This document shows positions 1 through 5,895 of a stretch of DNA of 8,438 nucleotides, in pieces. A program made the translations under genes and the position numbers. The stretch lies in the NCBI GenBank assembly GCA_002684315.1, contig NYVB01000039.1:5981-14418 (forward strand). Direction: 5' to 3'. The first letter of the stretch is position 1. Every line of letters starts with the position of its first letter. Origin of the DNA: Planctomycetaceae bacterium (GTDB lineage Bacteria > Planctomycetota > Phycisphaerae > Phycisphaerales > SM1A02). Below the pieces are notes generated by a model. The model was not told where the DNA came from. It saw nothing but the letters and a program-made list of their open reading frames with translations, and ran no database searches.

Positions 1-677
1 GCCAGCGGATCGCTCGGACCCCAGTCGCCCGCACTGTTGATCCAGATCCGTTCCTGTCCGTACATCTCGAAGATGTCGGCGGCACGTTGCGGGGTGCACT
101 TGGTGTCCGGGTACAGCGTCATCCCCGCCCAGAAGCCTCGGTCCAGCACCAGCTCGACGGTGTGTTCCTCGACGTGGTCGACCAGGACCCGTCCGGGATC
201 GACGCCGGCGTTTTCGAGCGCGTCGAGGATGATTCGGGTGCCCTTGAGCTTGTCCTCGAGGTGAGGGGTGTGGATCAGGATCATCTGATCGTGGCTCTTC
301 GCGAGCTCGACATGTTCCTCGAAGATCTTGAGCTCGTTGCGTGAGTTCTTGTTCAGACCGATCTCGCCGATTCCAAGCACGCTCTCGCGTTTGAGGAAGT
401 CCGGAATGATCGAAAGCACTTCTCGAGCGAGTCCCAGGTCCTCGGCTTCCTTCGGATTGATGCACAGCCAGGTGTGGTGAACGATTCCGTACTGCGCGGC
501 GCGTGCGGGTTCCGTTTCGGTGAGCGTTCTGAAGTAGTCGAAGAAACCCTGCGCGGTGGAACGGTCGTAGCCCGCCCAGAAAGCCGGTTCCGTGATGGCG
601 ACACAACCTGCAAGCGCCATCCGCTCGTAGTCGTCGGTGGTTCGGCTCACCATGTGGACGTGTGGATCGATGTACAT
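1..677 (-). CDS. eboB: EboB-like TatD-family metal-dependent hydrolase (C-terminus cut by window edge)
   Basis: This is a TIM-barrel amidohydrolase of the TatD type. The 225 visible residues carry the whole metal-site series in order: the HxH pair H6/H8 in IDPHVHM, the bridging Glu E105 in [10 protein letters not shown]136 in LIHTPH, H168 in VDHVEEH, and the catalytic Asp D218 in [12 protein letters not shown]. The Asn-Ser-Ala-(x)-Asp-Trp-Gly form of the last motif is what I associate with EboB rather than with ordinary TatD nucleases. The nearby eboD supports that choice. The start ATG follows AGTAGGAACCACC, a modest Shine-Dalgarno, and lies 8 bases after the stop of the preceding 99-residue gene, so the two are probably co-transcribed and translationally linked. 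About 60 C-terminal residues should lie beyond the left edge. The substrate is unknown; in the ebo cluster it is presumably a small metabolite. Calling it a TatD-family hydrolase is secure; the EboB assignment is likely. Confidence 0.88.
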   Translation of the reverse strand, partial: MYIDPHVHMVSRTTDDYERMALAGCVAITEPAFWAGYDRSTAQGFFDYFRTLTETEPARAAQYGIVHHTWLCINPKEAEDLGLAREVLSIIPDFLKRESVLGIGEIGLNKNSRNELKIFEEHVELAKSHDQMILIHTPHLEDKLKGTRIILDALENAGVDPGRVLVDHVEEHTVELVLDRGFWAGMTLYPDTKCTPQRAADIFEMYGQERIWINSAGDWGPSDPL

Positions 678-685
678 GGTGGTTC

Positions 686-985
686 CTACTCGGCGCTTTC
701 TTCAGGTGCGCCCATGGCACCCTTCATCGGAGCCTCGTCGATCGGTTCGCGCGACTGGTCGCTGAAGATCTCCTGGACCCTGCGTGCACGGCCGGGTTCC
801 TCGGTCGCGAGTTCCCTGATGCCCCGCATCATCGTTCGGATGCGAAAGTCGTCTCGATCACCACCGGCGCGGTCGATGCGATCCAGAAACGCCGCCAGGT
901 CGATCAACTTCGCTCGGTGTTCGAGGAAGTAACGTTCGATGACCTTGTCGGGATCAAGCGGGCATGGGTGTTCTTCACGTGACAT
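686..985 (-). CDS. Small helical protein of unknown function between eboD and eboB
   Basis: It encodes 99 residues that I cannot assign to a named family. The first half (residues 9-40) reads like a helical domain, with [20 protein letters not shown] followed by [15 protein letters not shown]. The middle (48-75) is another helix-prone, Arg/Glu-rich stretch, [19 protein letters not shown] to VQEIFSD. The tail is short and Ala/Gly/Glu-rich ([14 protein letters not shown]). There is no signal peptide, membrane segment or Cys cluster, so it looks cytosolic. It lies in the operon 26 bases after the eboD stop and 8 bases before the eboB start. In many ebo clusters eboA precedes eboB, so this gene occupies the eboA position, but it is much shorter than the roughly 200-residue-plus EboA I know of and I see no clear likeness. 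No Shine-Dalgarno precedes its ATG; a TACACT hexamer sits exactly 7 bases upstream, so it may have its own leaderless start. Reality as a gene is supported by position and protein-like composition; its function is unknown. Confidence 0.82.
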   Translation of the reverse strand: MSREEHPCPLDPDKVIERYFLEHRAKLIDLAAFLDRIDRAGGDRDDFRIRTMMRGIRELATEEPGRARRVQEIFSDQSREPIDEAPMKGAMGAPEESAE

Positions 986-992
986 CGGAATC

Positions 993-998
993 AGTGTA
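993..998 (-). promoter_or_regulatory. Candidate -10 box for a leaderless start of the 99-residue gene
   Basis: TACACT on the minus strand (within GATACACTGATTCCGATG) matches TATAAT at four of six positions, including the key first two and last bases. It ends 7 bases before the ATG, so a transcript would begin at or next to the start codon. No convincing -35 box is visible; the bases at that distance read TCGGAC. The same spacing occurs in front of mgtE. This is an inference only. Confidence 0.3.
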
Positions 999-1004
999 TC
1001 AGCC

Positions 1005-1020
1005 CGGACCCTCAGGTCCG
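1005..1020 (-). repeat. Hairpin overlapping the eboD stop codon
   Basis: CGGACC and GGTCCG pair perfectly over 6 bases around the 4-base loop TGAG (minus strand), and the eboD stop TGA is in that loop. No T-run follows, so it is not a classical intrinsic terminator. It could act as an RNA-stability or attenuation element between eboD and the downstream small gene, or be chance. Confidence 0.35.
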
Positions 1021-2193
1021 ACTGGAAAGTTCCTCGATGGCCCGCATCATCGTCTTGGTATCGATCTCGTTCACCTCGATCGATGATCCGGGTTCGGTGA
1101 CAAGCGTGATCGTGAGCTTTCCGCCGAGATGTTCTCGGAATTCCTGCAGTCCCTCGAGGAGGTTCTTCCCATCGCGCATCGCGGGGTGGTGAATCGGAAG
1201 GCCCAGGTCCTCGAGAAGTGCGATCGTTCTGCCGACCGAATCCTCCGATTCCACTCCGATCATGCCAGCGTAGAGCGAATCGAGCGCGATCCCGATCGAG
1301 ACCGCATCTCCGTGACGAAGTTCGAAGTCCGTCATCTGCTCCAGCTTGTGCGCCGACCAGTGTCCATAATCGAGAGGTCTTGCTTCATCGAGTTCGAACG
1401 GATCTCCACCGCGTGTGATGTGCTCGAGGTGCAGTCGTGCGGATTCGGTGATGTAGCGCATCGCGGTCGAAAGGTCCCGGCCACGGATCCGTGCCGCGTC
1501 CGCTTCCATTCCCTCGAAGAGCCCGGCATCTCTCAGCAGCGCGATCTTGACGACCTCGCTGAATCCCGTGATCCACTCGGATTGATCGAGCGTCTTCAGG
1601 AGTTCGGTGTCACAGACCACCGCATTCGGGGGTGTGAAGGTGCCGGTGAAGTTCTTCTTTCCAAAACGGTTGATGCCGTTCTTGACTCCGACCCCCGAGT
1701 CCGCCTGTGAGAGCACCGTGGTCGGCATGCGCACCATTCGAACGCCCCGGTGCGCGATCGCGGAGGCATATCCGGCGCTGTCGAGAACCGCTCCACCACC
1801 GATCACCAGAACGGTCGATCGACGACAGATTCGATGTTCGTTGATCAGAGTCAGTATCTCTTCGACAACCTTCGGATCGTTCTTCGCGAGTTCGCCCCCC
1901 GGGGTGATGTGCACCGACCTCAATTCGGGGAGGGAGACGCGGTGCGCCTTCACGTAGTCCTCGAGCGCGGAGACGAGACCAGGGTTCGTGTTCGCCACAC
2001 CCGCGTCGATCACGGCGATCATCCCGTGCTGCGACGAGTCTCCATCCCCACCTCTGATGGCGTCGGCAAGAACGTGGTTGTCCGTCTCAAGCGTGTTCGT
2101 GGAGAAGAGGAGACGATGGTTCCAGACAACATTGAAACACTCTTCCTGAGTGAATCGTTTCGGATCGTCATGGTCGTGTTCTGTTCCTGGCAT
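1012..2193 (-). CDS. eboD: EboD, 3-dehydroquinate-synthase-like sugar phosphate cyclase
   Basis: This 393-residue protein belongs to the superfamily of dehydroquinate synthase and the sedoheptulose-7-phosphate cyclases, which are NAD+- and divalent-metal-dependent. Visible motifs are the nucleotide-binding IGGGAVLDSAG (131-141), PTTVLSQADSGVGVKNGIN (157-175), GKKNFTGTF (178-186), and the metal ligands E213 (GFSEVVK), H278 (DYGHWSAHKLE) and H294 (RHGDAVSIGIALDS). The two His are 16 residues apart, as in dehydroquinate synthase. QADSGVGVKNGIN and GHWSAHKLE are typical of EboD and unlike AroB, so automated labels of 3-dehydroquinate synthase would mislead. The Asn three residues before the first metal His in AroB is Asp here (D275). 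The N-terminal 55 residues are a hydrophilic lead-in. The start ATG has an in-frame stop 12 bases upstream and no obvious Shine-Dalgarno. It is the first gene of the eboD-orf-eboB run. Its actual product is not established for the family. Confidence 0.9.
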   Translation of the reverse strand: MPGTEHDHDDPKRFTQEECFNVVWNHRLLFSTNTLETDNHVLADAIRGGDGDSSQHGMIAVIDAGVANTNPGLVSALEDYVKAHRVSLPELRSVHITPGGELAKNDPKVVEEILTLINEHRICRRSTVLVIGGGAVLDSAGYASAIAHRGVRMVRMPTTVLSQADSGVGVKNGINRFGKKNFTGTFTPPNAVVCDTELLKTLDQSEWITGFSEVVKIALLRDAGLFEGMEADAARIRGRDLSTAMRYITESARLHLEHITRGGDPFELDEARPLDYGHWSAHKLEQMTDFELRHGDAVSIGIALDSLYAGMIGVESEDSVGRTIALLEDLGLPIHHPAMRDGKNLLEGLQEFREHLGGKLTITLVTEPGSSIEVNEIDTKTMMRAIEELSSRT

Positions 2194-2243
2194 CTGGTCG
2201 CATCACTGTGGGGTGTCGGTTGGTGACAGGGTAGCGTAGGCGA

Positions 2244-2278
2244 CAACCCGGCTCGGGGTATGAGACCCGGCCGGGTTG
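2244..2278. repeat. 9-bp inverted repeat with nested 4-bp stem
   Basis: CAACCCGGC at the left pairs perfectly with GCCGGGTTG at the right across a 17-base spacer. Inside the spacer GGGT and ACCC can also pair, giving an elongated hairpin with a small internal loop. On the plus strand it is followed by CCATTTTCGG, only a four-T run, and no plus-strand gene ends here. On the minus strand it lies about 50 bases before the eboD start, so an mRNA leader structure is the more useful reading. Confidence 0.45.
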
Positions 2279-2315
2279 CCATTTTCGGGAGAGGGTTCAC
2301 TCTGTCCCTGAAAGA

Positions 2316-2341
2316 CCACGGCGGAGGGGCGGCCACCGTGG
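2316..2341. repeat. GC-rich inverted repeat (CCACGG...CCGTGG)
   Basis: CCACGG and CCGTGG form a 6-bp stem over a 14-base GC-rich loop. An alternative, mutually exclusive pairing uses the overlapping palindrome GGCCACCGTGGCC (2331-2343), giving a 5-bp stem with a 3-base loop. Two competing folds within the presumed eboD leader are compatible with a switch, but GC-rich DNA produces such pairings easily. Confidence 0.3.
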
Positions 2342-2346
2342 CCCGC

Positions 2347-2364
2347 TTCGACGACCGCGTCGAA
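2347..2364. repeat. 7-bp perfect hairpin with tetraloop
   Basis: TTCGACG and CGTCGAA pair perfectly around a 4-base loop ACCG. There is no adjacent T-run. It is the third compact hairpin in about 120 bases, which makes the region look like a structured RNA or a set of operators rather than a plain spacer. Confidence 0.4.
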
Positions 2365-2500
2365 ACATGAGATTCGTACCCGTTAGGAGATCGGGTTCGT
2401 GCGGTTACTCGCCGCGATTGTGTTACGTGGGTCTGTCAGGGCGAGTTCGTGCCCTCTTCGTGCAGTTTCACGAAGTCGTGGTTTAGTGAAGATAGGCCCT

Positions 2501-2519
2501 GATCAAATTCGATTTGATC
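2501..2519. repeat. 8-bp AT-rich inverted repeat over the methyltransferase stop codon
   Basis: GATCAAAT and ATTTGATC are perfect inverted copies separated by TCG, and the TGA stop of the methyltransferase gene lies inside the repeat. In the gene's direction it is followed by AGGGCCTATCTTC with no T-run, so termination is doubtful. A transcript-end stabilising hairpin or a protein-binding palindrome is also possible. Confidence 0.4.
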
Positions 2520-3345
2520 GAGTGAATTTGTGCAGACAGACCGCAGCGGCGACTCCGACATTGAGGCTGTCGGTGCCCTTCATCATTGGAATTCGGGTGG
2601 ACATGGCGCAATTTTTCAACGAGACCGGTCCAATACCCGAGAATTCACTGCCCATGACGATTCCCACTCGCGCCGGTGGTTCGATTTCGTCCAATGGAAC
2701 GCTGTCCGATTCGATCGACGTTCCGATCAACGTCACTCCGAATTCATCACGGAGTCTCTGCAATGTCATGTCCCAGGCCCGGGAACGATGCCAGGGAACA
2801 CGCAGAGCGTGTCCGATCGAGACACGCAGACTCTTCCGATAGAGGGGATCGTGGCACTCGGGACTCAGGACCACGGCGTCGACCCCGAACGCGGCTGCAT
2901 TCCGAAACAGCAACCCGATGTTGTCGATGTTTCCGATTCCATCGCAGACGAGGATCGTCGCATCCTTCTTCACGTCGGGCATGATCTCGTCGAGTCCGCG
3001 TTCTTCGACCCGCGCACGTGCTCCACTGGCAAGCACGCCTCGGTGCAGATCAAAACCGGTGATCGACCTGATGATCTTCTCTTCGGCGACGAACAGAGGT
3101 GTTTCCGGTGAGTTCGAATTCGCGATCATCTCCGCCATGCGACCGGCCTGTTTCTCCGAAGCGAGAACGGAACGAGTCAGCCCCTTGGTTTCGAGCATGA
3201 CTGCGACCACCAGTACCGCTTCACCGATGAAAACACCATCCTGTCCATGTCCTCCTCGAAGACCACGTTCCCTCAACGCCAGGTACTCGGTGATTCTGGG
3301 ATCACCTGCATCGTCGATCTGAATGGCTTGAACGGGAGGGGGCAT
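2503..3345 (-). CDS. TrmH/SpoU-family RNA 2'-O-methyltransferase
   Basis: This is a SAM-dependent RNA ribose methyltransferase with the SPOUT knot fold. Numbered from the outermost in-frame ATG (3369, 288 residues), the three signatures are NIDNIGLLFRN (147-157, with N150 and catalytic R156), VGIVMGSEFSGI (235-246) and IPMMKGTDSLNVGVAAAV (260-277). The N-terminal part contains IDDAGDPRITEYLALRERGL and GVFIGEAVLVV, the substrate-binding style domain of the group, and GFDLHRGVLASG (105-116). I place the start at the ATG of residue 9 because relatives usually begin a few residues before the DPR motif; the outer ATG adds only the unconserved MIGDDAII. Neither start has a Shine-Dalgarno. The gene is divergent from mgtE with a very small gap. 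The RNA target (tRNA or rRNA) cannot be told from sequence. Family assignment is secure; the start is uncertain. Confidence 0.9.
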   Translation of the reverse strand: MPPPVQAIQIDDAGDPRITEYLALRERGLRGGHGQDGVFIGEAVLVVAVMLETKGLTRSVLASEKQAGRMAEMIANSNSPETPLFVAEEKIIRSITGFDLHRGVLASGARARVEERGLDEIMPDVKKDATILVCDGIGNIDNIGLLFRNAAAFGVDAVVLSPECHDPLYRKSLRVSIGHALRVPWHRSRAWDMTLQRLRDEFGVTLIGTSIESDSVPLDEIEPPARVGIVMGSEFSGIGPVSLKNCAMSTRIPMMKGTDSLNVGVAAAVCLHKFTRSNRI

Positions 3346-3360
3346 GATGATGGCATCATC
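3346..3360. promoter_or_regulatory. Palindrome immediately upstream of the methyltransferase start
   Basis: GATGATG and CATCATC are perfect inverted copies around a single central base, directly abutting the preferred methyltransferase ATG and about 40 bases upstream of mgtE. It could be an operator shared by the divergent pair. If the outer ATG at 3369 is used instead, these bases encode DDAII and the palindrome may simply be coding. Confidence 0.3.
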
Positions 3361-3389
3361 GCCGATCATCGATCATGGTGTCGTCCGGG

Positions 3390-3395
3390 TACACT
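3390..3395 (+). promoter_or_regulatory. Candidate -10 box for leaderless mgtE
   Basis: TACACT lies exactly 7 bases before the mgtE ATG and no Shine-Dalgarno is present (TACACTTCCGGGCATG). Transcription from it would start at the ATG, leaving no 5' leader. No good -35 box is visible 16-18 bases upstream. The same hexamer and spacing occur at the 99-residue ebo gene. Confidence 0.3.
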
Positions 3396-3402
3396 TCCGG
3401 GC

Positions 3403-4845
3403 ATGACGATTCAGTCGCGAAACCCGGATTCCGATGACAACGATCCTCCTCAGACTCTTTCAATCGAGGATCCCACCAGTTTGAGCGAAGAGGATCTCCG
3501 GGTGGCGGCCTTGCTCCAGGGTCCCACCGATCTCCCGACACTGGCGTCCGCCGTGGAAGCGCAGGAAGCTGCCGATGCCGCCGACACTCTGGAGATTCTC
3601 GAAGAGTCGGAAGCAGCCGACCTTCTTGAGACCATGGACATCGAATCCGCTTCCGAGGCGCTCTCCGAGATGCTCAGGCCCCTCGGTCTCGGTGTGTTCG
3701 AGGATCTCATCAACGAGAATCCTGCCTATGCCGGCGGCATTCTCGAGGCCATGGCACCCGACGACGCCACGGATTTTCTCCAGGGAATCCTGCCGAAGAT
3801 GCGTGACCGGCTTCTTGGAGAGATGTCCGCTGGCCGTGCCGTTCTTCTTCGCGGTCTTCTCGCGTACGACGAGGGATCGGCCGGCGGTCTGATGACGACG
3901 GACTTCCTCGCCGTTCGCGAGGAGATGTCGGTCTCTGATGCGACGGACGCCATACGACGATGCGCGGTCGATGGTGATGTCCACTTCGCTTTCGTGACGG
4001 ACTGGGATGGTCGTCTGCGCGGCATACTCAGTCTTCGCCGCCTTCTGCTCGCATCCTCCGAGGAACTCGTGGGCGACATCTGCAACCGCGACGTCTCGGC
4101 GATATCACCAGATCTCGACCGCGAGGCGGTCGCGCTCGAGTTCGAGAAGTACGATTTTCTCGCGCTACCCGTCATAGACCGGCGGGGCCACCTCCTCGGT
4201 GTCGTCGAGGTCGACGATGTGATCGAGATCATTCGAGCGGTGACCGCCGAGGATGCGCAGCTCATGGTGGGTGCGGGTGCCGAGGAAGCGGTCTATTCAA
4301 GTGCGTATGAAAAGCTTCGTGGCAGACTCCCCTGGTTGATCGTCAATCTCGTCACCAGTTCGCTTGCCGCGTTCGTGGTGCTTCAGTTCGACGATCTCAT
4401 CGCGGAGATCGCCATACTCGCGGTGCTGATGCCGGTGATCGCGAATCAATCGGGCAATGCCGGTCAGCAATCTCTTGCGGTCACCTTGCGAGGCATCGTG
4501 CTTGACCAGATCCGCCCCAGAGATTCCCATCGCCTGATTCTGCGCGAGGGCTTCGTCGGACTCGTGAATGGTCTGGTCGCGGGGTTCTTCGTCGGACTTG
4601 CGGTCACGATCATCGGGATGTCTTCCGGCCGGGTCGAATGGCAGTTGGGTGCGGTCTCCGCGATCGCCATGACCGTCGCACTCACCATCGGAACCATTTC
4701 GGGTGCGACGTTGCCGCTTCTCATGAAGCGCCTGGGCGCCGATCCGGCGACGGCATCGACCATCTTTCTCACGATGATCACGGACTCCATGAGTTTTCTG
4801 GTGTTTCTCGGTCTGGCAACCCTGCTTCAAGGCTGGCTGCTCTGA
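3403..4845 (+). CDS. mgtE: MgtE Mg2+ channel/transporter
   Basis: This 480-residue protein imports Mg2+ across the inner membrane. Order of parts: a low-complexity acidic lead (1-30), the MgtE N-domain of helical repeats (about 31-155), the hinge YDEGSAGGLMT (155-165), two CBS domains (about 166-283) that sense intracellular Mg2+ in the family, a connecting helix ending in RLPWLIVNL (308-316), and five predicted TM helices (about 311-330, 334-352, 383-405, 414-436, 456-478). The pore signature MPVIANQSGNAGQQS (343-357) and the last-helix Asp D461 in TMITDSMSF, matching the Mg2+-selecting Asp of the family, are present. The reading frame stays open upstream to 3247, but that part overlaps the divergent methyltransferase and is not MgtE-like, so I chose the ATG at 3403. 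Length agrees with the family. There is no room for an M-box riboswitch; control is likely by CBS gating. The 3' end overlaps the converging gene by 19 bases. Confidence 0.95.
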   Translation: MTIQSRNPDSDDNDPPQTLSIEDPTSLSEEDLRVAALLQGPTDLPTLASAVEAQEAADAADTLEILEESEAADLLETMDIESASEALSEMLRPLGLGVFEDLINENPAYAGGILEAMAPDDATDFLQGILPKMRDRLLGEMSAGRAVLLRGLLAYDEGSAGGLMTTDFLAVREEMSVSDATDAIRRCAVDGDVHFAFVTDWDGRLRGILSLRRLLLASSEELVGDICNRDVSAISPDLDREAVALEFEKYDFLALPVIDRRGHLLGVVEVDDVIEIIRAVTAEDAQLMVGAGAEEAVYSSAYEKLRGRLPWLIVNLVTSSLAAFVVLQFDDLIAEIAILAVLMPVIANQSGNAGQQSLAVTLRGIVLDQIRPRDSHRLILREGFVGLVNGLVAGFFVGLAVTIIGMSSGRVEWQLGAVSAIAMTVALTIGTISGATLPLLMKRLGADPATASTIFLTMITDSMSFLVFLGLATLLQGWLL

Positions 4846-5861
4846 TTCGGTGCGCTTTTCGATTCGGCAGGATTCTGCTCGAAAGTCCCGAACTTCTTCA
4901 TGTTCAAGCGTGCGATTTCTCCTTCCTTTTCAAACTGCTCGGGTATGAGAAGGTAGCTCGCGAAAAGAAACCCCACCCCTCCGACGAACGTGCCCCAGTT
5001 CGAACCAACCGTCCAGAGCACCGTTCCATCCGGCTCGTAATAGCTTGCCACCGCCGAGATCTGAAACGCGATCGATCCCAATGCGTTGATCATCACGATC
5101 CAGAAGGCGAAATCCCTCGGTTTGAAACAGAAACATCGATGACCGACTTCCAGATAGGAACATGCGGTCGAAAGCAGAAAGCACAAGGATCCGATCATGT
5201 TCGGCGCCCAGATCACCAGATTCTCCCCCGAGGGAGAGAGATTGGAGATCAGGGCGTCGCCCGTGTTGAAATTGAAGAGCACCGTGCCGATCAACTGAAT
5301 GATGCTGGCCAGGTAGCCGAGGTTTCGGGGCCTCCACGCGAACAACCGCAGCTTTCCGCGGGTCGGGGACTTCTTGGTTCCGCAATCCACAAGCTCCGTC
5401 AGCTCTGAATTGATCACTTCGAGATACTGGATCAAGCCGGCGGAGGTGAAGAAGATCGAACCCACGAAGAAGATCGAGTTGTTGACGATCGGATCATGCC
5501 ACCAGGCGGTCAACAGCGAAGGAAAGATCGTCAGACCCGCTCCGAGTGTGAACAGTGCCGACCCGATCATGAAGAGAATGGCCAGCCACCATGAGATTGA
5601 GGTCGGATCCCAGAACTGCAACCAGATCTTCAGGGGCACACGCTCCTGTTTCAATTCGTTCAACGGATTGAGGCGGAGTGGCTGGAGTTTCTTGCGGTGC
5701 CGACGCGAAGTCACCACACACGTGATTTCATTCTGGTCCTTGCCCAGCACCCTCGTGATGAACGGCCCGAGAAACTGAGGACGAACATCGCTGAGCTGAG
5801 TCGGAGAACCCATCTTCACGGCTCTTGGCGAAGTGTCCGGCATCGTATGTTCTGGCTTCAC
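4827..5861 (-). CDS. Six-TM membrane protein with three YrhK-like repeats
   Basis: It encodes 344 residues starting at GTG; an in-frame ATG six codons later (5843) is an alternative, and neither has a good ribosome site. A basic cytosolic-looking N-terminus (1-80, with RRHRKK at 53-58) precedes three tandem two-helix units. First helices carry IGSALF (99-104), IGTVLF (191-196) and LGSIAF (261-266). Second helices carry VGSIFFTSAGLIQYLE (133-148), IGSLCFLLSTACSYLE (223-238) and VGGVGFLFASYLLIPE (293-308). This GS-x-x-F then YLE pattern resembles the small YrhK-like domain, here apparently triplicated. A hydrophilic tail (309-344) follows. No catalytic motif is visible and I cannot give a function; a sensor or membrane-scaffold role would be guesswork. 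It starts 34 bases after the gcvP stop on the same strand, so it may be co-transcribed, and its last codons overlap mgtE tail to tail. Confidence 0.85.
   Translation of the reverse strand: MKPEHTMPDTSPRAVKMGSPTQLSDVRPQFLGPFITRVLGKDQNEITCVVTSRRHRKKLQPLRLNPLNELKQERVPLKIWLQFWDPTSISWWLAILFMIGSALFTLGAGLTIFPSLLTAWWHDPIVNNSIFFVGSIFFTSAGLIQYLEVINSELTELVDCGTKKSPTRGKLRLFAWRPRNLGYLASIIQLIGTVLFNFNTGDALISNLSPSGENLVIWAPNMIGSLCFLLSTACSYLEVGHRCFCFKPRDFAFWIVMINALGSIAFQISAVASYYEPDGTVLWTVGSNWGTFVGGVGFLFASYLLIPEQFEKEGEIARLNMKKFGTFEQNPAESKSAPNQSSQP
4857..4884 (+). terminator. Possible 3' hairpin after mgtE
   Basis: About 11 bases after the mgtE stop, TTTCGA pairs with TCGAAA and an inner GCAG pairs with CTGC around the tetraloop GATT, with a TTCG bulge on the left side. 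No T-run follows on the plus strand, and the bases are also coding on the minus strand, so this is a weak candidate only. Confidence 0.2.
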
Positions 5862-5895
5862 GGCATCTGCTCAAGAGTCCGTGTCGGCTCGTGAA

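Larger units (their letters stand above)
2194..2502. other. Structured intergenic region upstream of eboD
   Basis: This gap of about 300 bases between the methyltransferase stop and the eboD start contains no convincing gene. It holds several perfect inverted repeats (listed separately), a repeated TTCGTGC word, and no clear -35/-10 pair. On the minus strand it would be the 5' leader and promoter region of eboD. I tried to fit tRNA, RNase P RNA, 6S RNA and common riboswitch cores on both strands and found none. A 39-codon plus-strand ORF (2367-2486) and a 23-codon Arg-rich minus-strand ORF exist, but both look like chance. Confidence 0.6.

Noticed and set aside
474..932. Plus-strand open frame opposite eboB and the small ebo gene
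   Set aside because: It spans two genes on the other strand, and its protein is Ser/Arg-rich without domain likeness; the eboB metal motifs prove the minus-strand reading.
2244..2285. Intrinsic terminator on the plus strand
   Set aside because: The stem is good, but only four T follow after CCA, and no plus-strand gene ends nearby.
2367..2486. Plus-strand ORF of 39 residues in the region upstream of eboD
   Set aside because: There is no ribosome site, the composition is not protein-like, and it runs through the TTCGTGC repeats; more likely chance.
2194..2502. tRNA, RNase P RNA, 6S RNA or known riboswitch
   Set aside because: No T-loop GTTCGANNC with matching acceptor stem, no RNase P core words and no known aptamer core were found on either strand.
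3247..3402. Upstream in-frame extension of mgtE by 52 codons
   Set aside because: It overlaps the divergent methyltransferase gene, contains no MgtE-like sequence, and a family-length protein begins at the ATG at 3403.
3370..3402. Mg2+-sensing riboswitch before mgtE
   Set aside because: Only 33 bases separate the gene from the coding region of the divergent gene at its outer start, too short for an M-box or similar fold.
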